Positions 17,253 through 26,751 of a DNA stretch of 64,000 nucleotides are shown here, one piece after another. A program made the translations under genes and the position numbers. The stretch is from positions 186,001 to 250,000 of the forward strand of contig NZ_QBKT01000005.1 in assembly GCF_003054265.1 (NCBI RefSeq). Direction: 5' to 3'. The notes below the pieces were generated by a model. It made no database searches and was not told the DNA's origin. It saw only the letters and a list, made by a program, of their open reading frames with translations. Source of the DNA: Kordia periserrulae. GTDB taxonomy: Bacteria; Bacteroidota; Bacteroidia; Flavobacteriales; Flavobacteriaceae. Numbering within the stretch: the stretch's first letter is position 1; each line of letters starts with the position of its first letter.

Positions 17253-18071
17253 TTAGCCTCTTCTTCTACCACGATTGTTCATCATTTCTTGCATCTTTCC
17301 ACGAATCGTTTCTTGATACTTTTCTTTTGTAATTTCTTTCCCGCTGTCAGGCGCTTCTATTTTAATTTCTTCTCCAGGATTGATGACAATTTTAGAGCAT
17401 AACATGGTCGTATTATCTGCGCTAACTTCTAAAATAAGTCCTGGCAATCCCCAAAATTCTGCTGGTCCGTGACTTACAGGAACTTGCGGTGTATACCAAG
17501 CTTCTACAGCAATCATCGGAACGTCTGGTGTTCCGTCTCCGTCGTCATCATTTCTTCGTAAATCGCTCCAAGAAAAATTATACCATTCCAAATCGTCTTT
17601 GGAAACCATTGCAGTCGCCTTGAAACACATATATTGCCCAATTTGCTTGGTTTCTTTCCCCATTTTCCATGCAATCGTATGTAATTTGTCTTTGACTAAA
17701 AATTTCTTTCCATAAAACTCTTGTGCCTGCACCAACGCAGAATCCTTAACGTTTTTGTATTGCTCGCCACGAGAGAAATTTGCGCCCCATGAATCGGTGG
17801 CACCAGAAACAGCGTCCAATCTATCTTCTTCTTTAAAAACAGACGCTTCTTTGTCAAAACTCAATACATAACTTTTCTCTAATCGGTTCTTTAAACGTGC
17901 GGCAACATCTTTTTTCTGAGCTTCACTCAAACGTGCGCCCCAGTTTCCGAGTTCCATTTTAGATTTTGAAAAATAATAGGCTTTTCCTTGAAATTTTTGA
18001 GAGTCATCTACACTAAAAGAAAGCAGTGCGACAAAGGAAAGTGACAGGAATTTTAGTAAAAAAGTTTTCAT
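17253..18071 (-). CDS. GLPGLI family protein
   Basis: A 272-residue exported protein with an N-terminal signal peptide (to about residue 20). It carries the family-naming motif in WGLPGLILEV at about residues 205-215 and the upstream AWYTPQVPVSHGP segment. The family is confined largely to Bacteroidota and lies beside TonB-dependent receptors; its biochemical role is not established. The C-terminus is a basic tail ending NNRGRRRG. It is the first gene of the pair with the receptor at 14494-17208. Confidence 0.92.
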   Translation of the reverse strand: MKTFLLKFLSLSFVALLSFSVDDSQKFQGKAYYFSKSKMELGNWGARLSEAQKKDVAARLKNRLEKSYVLSFDKEASVFKEEDRLDAVSGATDSWGANFSRGEQYKNVKDSALVQAQEFYGKKFLVKDKLHTIAWKMGKETKQIGQYMCFKATAMVSKDDLEWYNFSWSDLRRNDDDGDGTPDVPMIAVEAWYTPQVPVSHGPAEFWGLPGLILEVSADNTTMLCSKIVINPGEEIKIEAPDSGKEITKEKYQETIRGKMQEMMNNRGRRRG

Positions 18072-18262
18072 AGCGGGTGATTCAGTTTGTTTTGTCTAAC
18101 GAATATAGTGAAAGATTAAACGTTTAAGGTGAATTCATGCCAATATTAACATTAATTTAAGTTCCAATCGTCTTCTTCTCATTTCATTAGAGCTCGTTAG
18201 ACTACAGAAATTGAAAAAGGTTTAAAATGTTTTTGATTTTTTTGAAATCATAATAAATGAAG

Positions 18263-18299
18263 AAACCGAGCCATATCCTTTCTAAATACCGCTCGGTTT
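18263..18299 (-). terminator. Rho-independent terminator after isocitrate dehydrogenase
   Basis: AAACCGAGC at 18263-18271 pairs with GCTCGGTTT at 18291-18299. Read on the minus strand it is followed by a T-rich tract, and it lies 50 bp past the dehydrogenase stop codon. Confidence 0.8.
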
Positions 18300-18348
18300 G
18301 CTAACTGAATAATAACACTTACTAACTACTTATGAACTTTTTTATATG

Positions 18349-19860
18349 TTATTCTCCTTGACCCAATGAGAAACCGCGTTTCCCATCAAACTCATAGAGG
18401 TTTTCTGTTTTGATAACTTCGTACCCAATTTCGTTGATGTTTGATAACAAGGCTAAGATTTGTTCAAAATCTACAGGTGTGTAGACGGATTGTCCGCCGT
18501 TAATTTCTGCATCGGTTCCTACGAATCTGCAACGCCAGTGGTCTGTACAATAGGTTTCTGGCAATCCGTTTGGATACACTTTCACACCGCGATTGGTAAT
18601 CATTTTTAATTTTAGTTTGTACGATTGCAAACTTGCCAACGCATCGCCAATTTCTTCTGGATTGCTTCCTTGCCAGTTGATAAACACGTCTGTACCGACC
18701 AATACTTGTTTTTCTTTTGGACGATTGTATTCTGGAATTACAATGCTTCCCGCGTTTTCATCCAAGTTGCTTAATGGTAACTTTTCAGGAGTTTTGCCTA
18801 AGTTTTCTATGATTTTTTCAGCAAATTCACTGGTAGAAACTTTCTGAATGCTTTTTCCTTCTTGGTAAATATCTGCGGTGTGATATCCTTGCTCAATCGT
18901 AGTCAACAACGCATTTTTGATTTTATTAGCAACTCCTGCTTTTCCAACATGTACCAACATTAAGACAGCAGCGTTGATCAATCCTGACGGATTGGCGATT
19001 CCTTTTCCAGCAATGTCTGGTGCCGAACCGTGAATCGCTTCAAACATGGCTACGTTTTTTCCAACATTTGCCGAACCTGCCATTCCTACCGAACCAGCAA
19101 TTTCTGCCACAATATCCGATACAATATCACCGTACAAGTTAGAGGTTACGACCACATCATAATCTTCTGGTCGCGCTGCTATACGTGCGGAACCGATGTC
19201 AATAATTTGTGAGTCACTTTTAATTTCTGGATATTCTGCGGCAATTTCTTTAAAGACATTGTGAAACAATCCGTCGGTCAACTTCATGATGTTGTCTTTT
19301 ACCATACACGTTACCTTCTTACGTCCGTACAGTTTTGCGTATTCAAAAGCATATCTAACAATCTTTTCGCAACCTGGACGCGTTATCAATTTTAAACATT
19401 GTACCACATCTTGGGTTTGCTGATGCTCAATGCCTGCATACAAATCCTCTTCATTCTCACGAATAATCACCACATCCATATTTGGAAAGTTGGTGTGGAT
19501 GTATGGATGTAGCGCGCTTACCGGACGCACATTGGCAAATAATCCGAGCGATTTGCGCAGCGTTACATTCAAGCTTTTATAGCCTTTTCCTTGTGGAGTT
19601 GTAATTGGCGCTTTTAAAATGATTTTATTTTGATTGATTACTTCCCAAGACTTCTTTTCAATTCCTGAAGAGTTTCCAGATAAATATACTTTTTCGCCAA
19701 CTTCAATAATTTCAGGTTCGATTTCAGCGCCTGCTGCAGCTAAAATGTTAAGCGTAGCTTTCATAATTTCAGGACCAATTCCGTCCCCATAGGCTACGGC
19801 TACTTTAGTTTTTGTATTCGTTTGTCGCTGTTGCGAAACCTGTGATTTGATGTTCTCCAT
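18349..19860 (-). CDS. Isocitrate dehydrogenase (isocitrate/isopropylmalate family)
   Basis: A TCA-cycle enzyme that oxidatively decarboxylates isocitrate to 2-oxoglutarate. From the ATG at 19860 it has 503 residues. The catalytic domain (about 20-340) shows AVAYGDGIGPEI, VIIRENEEDLYAGIEH, the catalytic lysine region CMVKDNIMKL and NLYGDIVSDI. The C-terminal extension of about 150 residues places it with the longer Thermus-type or type II homodimeric enzymes rather than the short E. coli icd type. The extra N-terminal codons to a TTG at 19887 are not needed. Cofactor preference (NAD or NADP) cannot be read with certainty. It is monocistronic by its terminator. Confidence 0.92.
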   Translation of the reverse strand: MENIKSQVSQQRQTNTKTKVAVAYGDGIGPEIMKATLNILAAAGAEIEPEIIEVGEKVYLSGNSSGIEKKSWEVINQNKIILKAPITTPQGKGYKSLNVTLRKSLGLFANVRPVSALHPYIHTNFPNMDVVIIRENEEDLYAGIEHQQTQDVVQCLKLITRPGCEKIVRYAFEYAKLYGRKKVTCMVKDNIMKLTDGLFHNVFKEIAAEYPEIKSDSQIIDIGSARIAARPEDYDVVVTSNLYGDIVSDIVAEIAGSVGMAGSANVGKNVAMFEAIHGSAPDIAGKGIANPSGLINAAVLMLVHVGKAGVANKIKNALLTTIEQGYHTADIYQEGKSIQKVSTSEFAEKIIENLGKTPEKLPLSNLDENAGSIVIPEYNRPKEKQVLVGTDVFINWQGSNPEEIGDALASLQSYKLKLKMITNRGVKVYPNGLPETYCTDHWRCRFVGTDAEINGGQSVYTPVDFEQILALLSNINEIGYEVIKTENLYEFDGKRGFSLGQGE

Positions 19861-20020
19861 TGCAGTGTTTTTAAGTTTACAATGCAAAGGTCAGAAAAAG
19901 AATTCATATATTTTTATTTATGTTTTATATGATATGTATAAGTGTTTTTTATGTTTGCTTTGTTTGATGGAAAGATTCAACGATTGAAAGATTCAATGAT
20001 GTTTTTCCAAAAAGCGTAAG

Positions 20021-20407
20021 TTACTTATGTTTCGTAAACTTCACCGTTTTCATCCGATTCTTAAACTCTACACTTGGGCGAAAGCTTACTTTAACATCTG
20101 TAATACTGTATGCATTAACGGCTTCGGGAGTATCTTTTCCTTCACTGCGAATATGTACCGAAAACGTACCAAAGTCGCCCAACGAAACACTATTGCCTTT
20201 GCACAAATATTCAGGTAACAAATGCACCAAACCTTGTAACACAGCAATCGTGTCAATTTCAGATACGGTAGAAATAGCGGCGAGTCGTTCGCTTAATTGT
20301 TTTAAATCTATCTTTTGGCGTGCGGTTGCGGAAGCGTAATATTTCTTAGAACCACCACCAGAAACTCCAGGTGTTCCGCGTTCGGTAACTTTATATTTAA
20401 TTGCCAT
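20021..20407 (-). CDS. HU-like DNA-binding protein
   Basis: A 128-residue protein of the Bacteroidota HU-related family. A family-specific N-terminal arm (MAIKYKVTERGTPGVSGGG) precedes an HU/IHF-like fold (about 35-120) with LPEYLCKGNSVSLGDFGTFSV and VSFRPSVEFKNRM, the strand that leads to the DNA-binding beta arm. It should be a dimeric nucleoid or architectural protein. The gene is single, and the 395-bp region upstream carries three 22-bp tandem repeats that may be operators. Confidence 0.9.
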   Translation of the reverse strand: MAIKYKVTERGTPGVSGGGSKKYYASATARQKIDLKQLSERLAAISTVSEIDTIAVLQGLVHLLPEYLCKGNSVSLGDFGTFSVHIRSEGKDTPEAVNAYSITDVKVSFRPSVEFKNRMKTVKFTKHK

Positions 20408-20802
20408 TGTCTTGTGTATTTACCATTATTAAACAGATTATTTGTCTGCGTTCTCAAGTAGTTTCTCATAAAACTTCTTGATGTTTTGATACGCTACTAA
20501 ATATAAAAATAAATTTTAATACGTATGAAATTTATTTTTAATAGGTATCAAACTTATTTTTAATACGTATTAAATTTTTAAAGCCTCTTTATCTTTTATA
20601 ACAAACATCTTGATGAATGGGTTGGGTGTACTTGATGGAGTGGTGGGGAAGTCTCTTTGTTTTGAAGGAATGATTTAGAGTATTTACTAGCGATTGCGGG
20701 AAACCGTAAGGTTTACATATATATTACAGCTAGATTTAATATTGAATTTAAATTTTTCTCTGTAAGTCAGAGTTTTTTAATGAATATTTAATACTTGAAA
20801 TA
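20408..20802. other. Divergent regulatory region upstream of the HU-like gene
   Basis: 395 bp of very A+T-rich DNA between two divergent genes. It holds the 22-bp tandem repeats at 20514-20579 and one degenerate related unit near 20484 (TTTTGATACGCTAC). The stretch 20600-20800 shows no further structure. Confidence 0.5.
20514..20579. repeat. Three 22-bp tandem repeats, possible operator sites
   Basis: Units begin at 20514, 20536 and 20558, each starting TTTTAATA(C/G)GTAT and spaced exactly 22 bp. The core ATACGTAT is itself palindromic in units 1 and 3. Two helical turns per unit would place the cores on the same DNA face, which suits cooperative binding of a dimeric regulator or of the HU-like protein itself. 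Position: about 107-172 bp upstream of the HU-like start. Confidence 0.6.
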
Positions 20803-21630
20803 ATGAAGCAAAAACTTATTTTATCATTTCTTTTGTTTAGTAACTTTATGTTATCACAAACAAACCCTGTAGTACATTTTTCATCTCCTAATTTGGTTAA
20901 AGGTATAGGTCAAATCGGAAACATAATATATATTAGTACTGATTCAGATTTTAATCCAGAATACGAAGTGAAAGTTAACGAAGAGGGAGAGTTTGAATGT
21001 AAATTCTCTCCTCCTTTAACTGTTGGAGATAATATTATATTATGGGCAGAAAATTCTAAAAATGAGATTTCTCAGAAAGTTCTTTCCAAAATTGAACAGT
21101 CAGAAGTAATTCTTAATACTTTGAATGAAGAAAGATTTTCTAATTTCTCTTTATCGGGTAAAACTATTAGTTACAAGGCTACTATTTGGAATACTAACTT
21201 TTCTGTTCCTCTAGCTAGATTTAATTTTACTAAAAATGATAATCAGAAAGAAGGAGATATTTTATTGTTTAATTCAATAGGCGCTGGATTTGGAATCAGT
21301 TGTGGAGAGTTAAGAGAAACAAGAGATATTGGTAATAGTATAATAGATCAAGAATTTGTTAGTACATTTGGTATTCATTTAGGATTCTTGTTTTCTGCAG
21401 GAACTGGAGATGATACCCAAAATGTTTTTGCTCCTACATTAAATATTAGCGTTCTAGACTTTCAATTAGGGATTGGGTATGAGTTAGGAACTCTATCAGA
21501 AAATCAAAAACCTGTATTTTTAACTTTATCTTATGCTATTCCTTTGTATAAATTAAAAAAAGGAGGATTTTGGATTTGGAAAGATTCAACACCTATAATT
21601 GACCCTAAAGATTCTAGGTTAGGTAATTAA
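20803..21630 (+). CDS. Secreted hypothetical protein, beta-rich
   Basis: 275 residues with a signal peptide (MKQKLILSFLLFSNFMLSQ). The first 90 residues of the mature part read as an Ig-like or carboxypeptidase-regulatory-like sandwich (VKGIGQIGNIIYISTDSDF). The rest alternates hydrophobic and polar residues, with glycine-rich hairpins near GFGISCGEL and GFLFSAGTG, suggestive of a small outer-membrane beta-barrel. No family assignment is secure. Codon usage is more A+T-rich than in neighbouring core genes. A hairpin terminator follows. Confidence 0.6.
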   Translation: MKQKLILSFLLFSNFMLSQTNPVVHFSSPNLVKGIGQIGNIIYISTDSDFNPEYEVKVNEEGEFECKFSPPLTVGDNIILWAENSKNEISQKVLSKIEQSEVILNTLNEERFSNFSLSGKTISYKATIWNTNFSVPLARFNFTKNDNQKEGDILLFNSIGAGFGISCGELRETRDIGNSIIDQEFVSTFGIHLGFLFSAGTGDDTQNVFAPTLNISVLDFQLGIGYELGTLSENQKPVFLTLSYAIPLYKLKKGGFWIWKDSTPIIDPKDSRLGN

Positions 21631-21652
21631 AAAAATGATTTAGTCCATAAAA

Positions 21653-21690
21653 AACCCAAACAATACATTCTCACAAATATTGCTTGGGTT
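21653..21690. terminator. Hairpin terminator after the beta-rich secreted protein gene
   Basis: AACCCAAACAAT at 21653-21664 pairs with ATTGCTTGGGTT at 21679-21690, with one A/C mismatch on this strand (G-U on the other). Flanks are A-rich upstream. Confidence 0.6.
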
Positions 21691-21868
21691 AAGGCTAACT
21701 TTTATAACACTTACTAATTACATACGATATAGAGTATGCGGTTTTCTAATTTTCTACAAGTCAAATATCGGGATTAAAAGTTATTTGTTTTTATTTATGT
21801 TTTAAATGATATCTATAAGTATATTTTATGTATCTGTAAAGACTTTGTAAATCAGTAGATTATGTGGT

Positions 21869-22444
21869 TTACTCTTCGCGTTTGGTACATGAAATTTTCC
21901 AAAAAGGAAAACTCATGGTCTCTTTTGGGTCTACCCATTCGCCAATCCATTTGTAACCAGTTTCGGTGATGTCGTAAAACGTCAATCGTGAAAAACCGTC
22001 CATGCCATTCGGTGCTTTTTGTGGTTTGTAGAGGACAATCTTTCCATCGGCTGTTTTGCTGCCTTCCCACGAACCGAGTGTTGGCGTAGGAGAAGCAGAA
22101 GTATAATAATGTACATACCATTTCAAACTATCTTTATGAAACTGTCGGATGCTTCCCGAATGCCTTCCATCGGCTTTCAAGGTTTCATCCTGAATTGCCA
22201 TGCCGTTCATGATATACTTAAACTTCCACGTCATTTGTACAGGAGCTGCCCATGAACCATCAGGATTTTTACGTTGCGAATCGCAATCGCAAATGCCAAT
22301 CATCGGTTTAAAATCGTCTAATTGTTTGGGTGCTTTCGGGTTTTTAGTTCCATACGGATCCATTTCGGTAGGTTCGTGTTCCGTTTGTGCAAGCGCAAAA
22401 GACGTAATAAATACGAGAAGAACTGTAATGGCTGTTTTCATCAA
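21869..22444 (-). CDS. Secreted DUF1579-like protein
   Basis: 191 residues with a signal peptide (MMKTAITVLLVFITSFALAQ). The mature part has the pattern of DUF1579/heme-nitrobindin-like beta barrels: MIGICDCDSQRKNPDGSW near the start, WKFKYIMNGMAIQDE, then LTFYDITETGYKWIGEW and a C-terminal SFPFWKISCTKRE. Function is unknown. Four cysteines may form disulphides in the periplasm. The assignment rests on pattern only. Confidence 0.65.
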   Translation of the reverse strand: MMKTAITVLLVFITSFALAQTEHEPTEMDPYGTKNPKAPKQLDDFKPMIGICDCDSQRKNPDGSWAAPVQMTWKFKYIMNGMAIQDETLKADGRHSGSIRQFHKDSLKWYVHYYTSASPTPTLGSWEGSKTADGKIVLYKPQKAPNGMDGFSRLTFYDITETGYKWIGEWVDPKETMSFPFWKISCTKREE

Positions 22445-22759
22445 TAAGGGTTTTAATCTTAGGGAAGATAGTGATTTTTTAGGTCTTGTGGTGTTTATAG
22501 TCGTGAGTATTGAGTCGTGAGATTTTTTGTGTTGTTACGAACGTTTCTTGTAGCGCAGCTTTTTGTGAGTTTTTTTGTAACGTCACTGCGAAGCGTAGCT
22601 GTGTCAGTCTTTTTGTATCGAAGTACATGTTTTTCTTTGAAAGTCACAGATTGCCACGAATTTCAGTGAAATTCTCGCAAAGACGTTTCAAAAAAATCGT
22701 AAATCAACAATCGTAAATCAACAATCGTAAATCAACAATCGTAAATCGTAAATCAAAAA
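22445..22759. other. Intergenic region with simple repeats
   Basis: 315 bp between the DUF1579-like gene and the response regulator gene. From 22696 onward it consists of AATCGTAAATCAAC tandem units. The part before that shows short GTCACTGCGAAGCGTAGC-like repeat fragments but no gene. Confidence 0.5.
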
Positions 22760-22760
22760 T
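22696..22760. repeat. 14-bp tandem array touching a stop codon
   Basis: The unit ATCGTAAATCAACA starts at 22696, 22710 and 22724, followed by degenerate units to the stop codon of the response regulator (22760-22762 on the minus strand). A closely related array ends at the stop codon of the kinase gene at about 23681-23721. Confidence 0.7.
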
Positions 22761-23512
22761 CACTTCCGATGAATACTGCTCAACACTTCCATAACTTCCA
22801 CTTTCTTCCGAACGGAAACAGGCACCGTACTTTTATCTTTCAACAATAAATACCCGCCATCCGTTTTGATATAGGCTTTGATGAATTGTAAATTGACCAA
22901 ATGACTTTGATGCACACGCAAAAATTGATAGTTGCTCAACATGTCTGAGAAGTATTTCAACGTTTTGGTTACGAAGATTTTCTGTCCGTCTTGCAAGTAA
23001 AAAATCGTATTATTACTATCCGATTCACAACGAATGATTTCATCCAGACTCACAATAATGATTTTATCTAATGTATGAAGTGATATTTTCGTAGGCTTTT
23101 CATTGGGTGCGGCTAAGGTATCTTTTAAAATGTCTAAACGTTCTTTATTTGGGTGAATTTGACCTTTTGCTTTTTCAATCGCCGCCGTGAGTTCTTCTTC
23201 CGAATACGGTTTCAACACATAATCAATTGCCGCAAATTTAAAGGCTCTAATGGCAAACTCATCGCTCGCTGTGACAAAAATAATTTTTGAGGTGAGATTT
23301 GGAAAGATTTCCAACACATCAAATCCAGAACCATCGCCCAACATAATGTCTAAAAATAAAATATCAGGTTGTTGTTTACGCAACAGTTTCGCCGTTTCCA
23401 CCACACTTGAAGCGGTTCCAATAATCTTCAATTCAGGATGCAGACGTTGGATATCGTCGTGAAGCATTTCTAAAGCCGCAGGAATATCGTCAACGATTAT
23501 AGTAGTGAGCAT
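22760..23512 (-). CDS. LytTR family response regulator
   Basis: A 250-residue regulator with an N-terminal receiver domain: acidic pocket near TIIVDDIPAAL, the phosphoacceptor aspartate in DILFLDIMLGDGSG (about residue 55), threonine in IIFVTASDE and lysine in YVLKPYSEEEL. The C-terminal LytTR DNA-binding domain spans about 145-245 (FLRVHQSHLVNLQFIKAYIK). It lies directly downstream of the sensor kinase gene on the same strand, so the two form a two-component system. The 209-bp gap between them is filled with simple repeats. Targets are not identifiable here. Confidence 0.94.
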   Translation of the reverse strand: MLTTIIVDDIPAALEMLHDDIQRLHPELKIIGTASSVVETAKLLRKQQPDILFLDIMLGDGSGFDVLEIFPNLTSKIIFVTASDEFAIRAFKFAAIDYVLKPYSEEELTAAIEKAKGQIHPNKERLDILKDTLAAPNEKPTKISLHTLDKIIIVSLDEIIRCESDSNNTIFYLQDGQKIFVTKTLKYFSDMLSNYQFLRVHQSHLVNLQFIKAYIKTDGGYLLLKDKSTVPVSVRKKVEVMEVLSSIHRK

Positions 23513-23516
23513 ATTT

Positions 23517-23592
23517 TTAGGTATTAGGTGTTAGGTGTTAGGTTTTAGGTTTTTGGTGTTAGGTGTTGGGTTTTAGGTTTTTGGTGTTGGTT
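23517..23592. repeat. TTRGGTG heptamer-type tandem repeat
   Basis: Units TTAGGTA, TTAGGTG, TTAGGTG, then degenerate TTTTAGG / TTTTTGG / TGTTGGG units fill the space just upstream of the response regulator start. A CATTCCTGCGTAGGCAGGAAT palindromic repeat follows at about 23604-23625. The same heptamer family recurs at 54578, 58184 and 62593. Confidence 0.7.
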
Positions 23593-23721
23593 TTGTCTTT
23601 TGTCATTCCTGCGTAGGCAGGAATCTATATCTTTTCATGAATCACTCAAAGCATACTTCTTGTTTCAAGCTTAAATATAACAATCAAAAATCGTAAATCA
23701 ACAATCGTAAATCAAAAATCA

Positions 23722-26700
23722 CTAAAACTCCGTTTCCAAAGGAATTTTAAACGAAATTTTGGTTCCTGTTCCAACTTCTTTTGACAAGTCATGAATCGTT
23801 AAAGTATTTTTTCCTGCTAACGATTCTATGCGTTCTTTGGTCACTTGCAATGCCATCGATTGATGATCGGTTTTCGGTTTGTTTTGTTGCGATTGTTGAA
23901 TACCGATGCCGTTGTCGGTCACCGTGGCGTATAAAAAGTTGGTATCTGTGGTAAACGTGATGTTAAGTTTGCCTTCTCTCTGCAACGGCATGATGCCGTG
24001 TCGTATCGCATTTTCCACAAACGGCTGAATCAACATGGGCGGAATGAGTACTTCTTCTGGGTCTAAATCTGATGTCACCTCAATCGCATAGGTAAAATCA
24101 TTGCTCGCCATTAAGCGTTCTACTTCAATATAGTTTTTAAGCGTTTTTACTTCTTGCGCAAGCGTAATGGTATCTTTTCTCGAATTTGTCAAGGTTTCAC
24201 GAAGCAACACCGCAAAGGTATTGATGGTTTTGTCCATCTTTGGAATATCGTTTCTGCTCATCCCTTTAATACCATTCAAAACATTAAAAATAAAGTGTGG
24301 ATTCATCTGTAGGCGCAAAGCTTTTTGTTCTAGCGAAAGCAAGTGGTTTTCTAGTTGTAAGCGTTCACGAATAGCACGGTTTTTCGCCTTTACACGTTTG
24401 ATGTAATTGTAAATGATAAAAGCGACAATCAACCCGAGAATCGTCCATAATAGATTTTTAAACCATGTTTTTTTGTACAACGGTTGAATAACGTGAAAGT
24501 TAAAGCCAATCGGGTCACTTTCCAACCAATCTTTGTTGCGAGATTGTGCCGAAAATGTATGGTCGCCAAAATCCAAATCGCCAAAAGTAATTTTACTTTC
24601 GGTATTCCACGGACTCCATTTGTTATCGTCAAATTTGTAACGATATACAATGGCTTCCGGATTGTCCAAATCAACCGAACGAAACTGAAACGCCAAATCG
24701 TTTTCATCTTCGGTAAGTTGCAATTGCTTATCGGAATTTGTCCAAGCTTGCAAGTCAATAGAATCCAAAGGTTGATAGGCGACTTCAATATTTTCAAAGT
24801 GTATTTGCGGCTTAGAACCTTCTTGCGTCGAGGCAGAAGGCGTATATTTGGTAAGTCCGTAAATAGTACCAAACCACAAATTCCCTTCGGCGTCTTTTGC
24901 AGTAGCGTTGTGACAAGTTTCAATACCTAAAAAACCATCATTTTGTCCGTAGTGAATCACGTTTTGGATTTCATTTTTCTTATCCAACGTAATTTGGTCC
25001 ACGCCGCGCTCACTTCCTGCCCACAAATCGCCGTTAGTGTCAAAAATCAATTGATAAATATTGTCAGAATAAAGGTCTTTTTTTCCTTGTAAGGGTTTAA
25101 ATTCAAAGTCTTTCGACAGATAGGAAAACCAAATTCCTTTTCCAAACGTGCCCAAATACATATCGTAATTGTGAAAACGAATTGTACCAATCGTGACTTC
25201 ACTTCCTGTTACTTTTTCATAGCTAAAGTGCGTGACTTCATCATTTTTAATAAAACCAACATGGCCTTTGCTCGTAGCATACCAAATACGTCCTGTTTCA
25301 TCACGAGCCAAATCGCGAATACTCACATCCTTCATACCGTCTTCCGTACCGAATGTTTTGAGATTGTATATCTTTTTCTTTTCGTGATTGTACTCAAAAC
25401 GCGCAATTCCATCCGCATACGTCGCAATCCACACTTGCGAACCGTATATTTTTATCTTGCTAATCCAGTCGGAAGGCAGTCCAATATCGGTTGTAATGCT
25501 AGCTTCGTAAATATCTTCAATTTTTTGAATTTCATAAGCGTTTTCACCAGAAGAGTCATTGTTGTAAACGATGCTGTCGCGAACTTTTTTCTGATAAATA
25601 TAAATTCCTTTTCCTTCGGTGCCTGCCCAAATTCTTCCTTTGGTATCGTTGGTCAGTGTTTTTACTTTTTTGTTGAGATAGTTGCTTGTTTCTCTTTCTT
25701 GATGAATGCCTGTAGAATCAATTTTGGTCAAGCCAGATTCTGCCGTCGAAATCCACAACGCATCGTTCACATGATGCAAAGCGTAAATTCGGTTAGCAAC
25801 CAAGCCGTTGTCCTTGGTGTAATGTCGAAAGTTATTCTTTTCAAACTTGAACAATCCGCCGCCTGAAGAGCCAATCCACACATTGTTTTGGCGATCTTTA
25901 AAGACAGTTCTAATATTGTAGACTGATAAACCGCTACTTTTAGCAATTGGTTTTTCGGCAATATTATCGGTAAGATTGATACGTTTGATGCCTGCATTGG
26001 TGGTGTTTATCCATAATTCGTCGCCATTAATTACTTCAATACTATTAATTTGCCGAACTTCAGAAACTTCTTGAAAGCCTTGTCTTTTTGGGTGAAATGA
26101 AAAAATGCCATCTACAAAACTCGCGGCAATAATTTGGTCTTTGTACAATGTGAGCGATTTAAAATCACTGTTGAATACTTTTTGAAACGTTCCGTCAGCC
26201 GCCAAACGATTTGTTTTCCACAACCCACGTCGCGAAGCAATCCAAAAGAAATTCCCGTCAAACAAAATATCGTTGATTTGTGTGGCATTGAGTGTTGTAT
26301 TGCAATCAATTTTTTCAATTTCGTTTTTAGCATTGTATTGATAAATGCCTTCTTGCGTTGCTAAAAAAGCAGTATTGTTTGCAATTTCAATATCGTAGAC
26401 GCGTGGCGCCTTGTATTCTTGAAAACTATTTTTTGAACGAATCGCCAAACCTTGTCGCGTACCGATGTAAAGTTTGTTTTTTTCAAATTTCAGTGCGTGA
26501 ATGTAATTGGACATCAGTCCATTCTTTTCATTCCAAACCGTGAATGACTTTCCATCAAAACGCGCAATACCGCCGCCTTGTGTTCCAATCCACAAATAAC
26601 CCAATGCATCTTGAACAATAGCATTTACTTGCGATTGCGGCAAACCATCTTTCAACGTGTAGGCACGTAGTTGATTGTTTTGCGCCTGTAAAAAGGTTCC

Positions 26701-26751
26701 ATAAAAGACACCAATAAAAAAGAATACGATACGTATTTTGGTTGTATGCAT
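23722..26751 (-). CDS. Two-component propeller sensor histidine kinase (LytS/YpdA-type)
   Basis: 1009 residues. A signal/anchor segment at the N-terminus leads into about a dozen two-component-regulator propeller repeats (for example LGYLWIGTQGGGIARFDG, NVWIGSSGGGLFKF) and a Y_Y_Y domain (about 670-750), all periplasmic. One transmembrane helix (about 767-783) precedes a coiled coil and the cytoplasmic His_kinase domain, with the phosphoacceptor in NPHFIFN (histidine about 819). The HATPase domain follows (PFVENAIRHG near 910-920; VTDNGIGI near 945). This is the CheY-LytTR partner type rather than the hybrid (HTCS) type. The LytTR regulator is encoded just downstream. Confidence 0.93.
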   Translation of the reverse strand: MHTTKIRIVFFFIGVFYGTFLQAQNNQLRAYTLKDGLPQSQVNAIVQDALGYLWIGTQGGGIARFDGKSFTVWNEKNGLMSNYIHALKFEKNKLYIGTRQGLAIRSKNSFQEYKAPRVYDIEIANNTAFLATQEGIYQYNAKNEIEKIDCNTTLNATQINDILFDGNFFWIASRRGLWKTNRLAADGTFQKVFNSDFKSLTLYKDQIIAASFVDGIFSFHPKRQGFQEVSEVRQINSIEVINGDELWINTTNAGIKRINLTDNIAEKPIAKSSGLSVYNIRTVFKDRQNNVWIGSSGGGLFKFEKNNFRHYTKDNGLVANRIYALHHVNDALWISTAESGLTKIDSTGIHQERETSNYLNKKVKTLTNDTKGRIWAGTEGKGIYIYQKKVRDSIVYNNDSSGENAYEIQKIEDIYEASITTDIGLPSDWISKIKIYGSQVWIATYADGIARFEYNHEKKKIYNLKTFGTEDGMKDVSIRDLARDETGRIWYATSKGHVGFIKNDEVTHFSYEKVTGSEVTIGTIRFHNYDMYLGTFGKGIWFSYLSKDFEFKPLQGKKDLYSDNIYQLIFDTNGDLWAGSERGVDQITLDKKNEIQNVIHYGQNDGFLGIETCHNATAKDAEGNLWFGTIYGLTKYTPSASTQEGSKPQIHFENIEVAYQPLDSIDLQAWTNSDKQLQLTEDENDLAFQFRSVDLDNPEAIVYRYKFDDNKWSPWNTESKITFGDLDFGDHTFSAQSRNKDWLESDPIGFNFHVIQPLYKKTWFKNLLWTILGLIVAFIIYNYIKRVKAKNRAIRERLQLENHLLSLEQKALRLQMNPHFIFNVLNGIKGMSRNDIPKMDKTINTFAVLLRETLTNSRKDTITLAQEVKTLKNYIEVERLMASNDFTYAIEVTSDLDPEEVLIPPMLIQPFVENAIRHGIMPLQREGKLNITFTTDTNFLYATVTDNGIGIQQSQQNKPKTDHQSMALQVTKERIESLAGKNTLTIHDLSKEVGTGTKISFKIPLETEF

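Noticed and set aside
19861-19887. Upstream TTG start for isocitrate dehydrogenase
   Set aside because: Only nine extra residues with no family similarity; ATG at 19860 is the natural start.
25171-25866. Plus-strand frame of 231 codons inside the sensor kinase gene
   Set aside because: Shadow of the kinase; rich in Asn, Phe and Cys as expected of an antisense frame.
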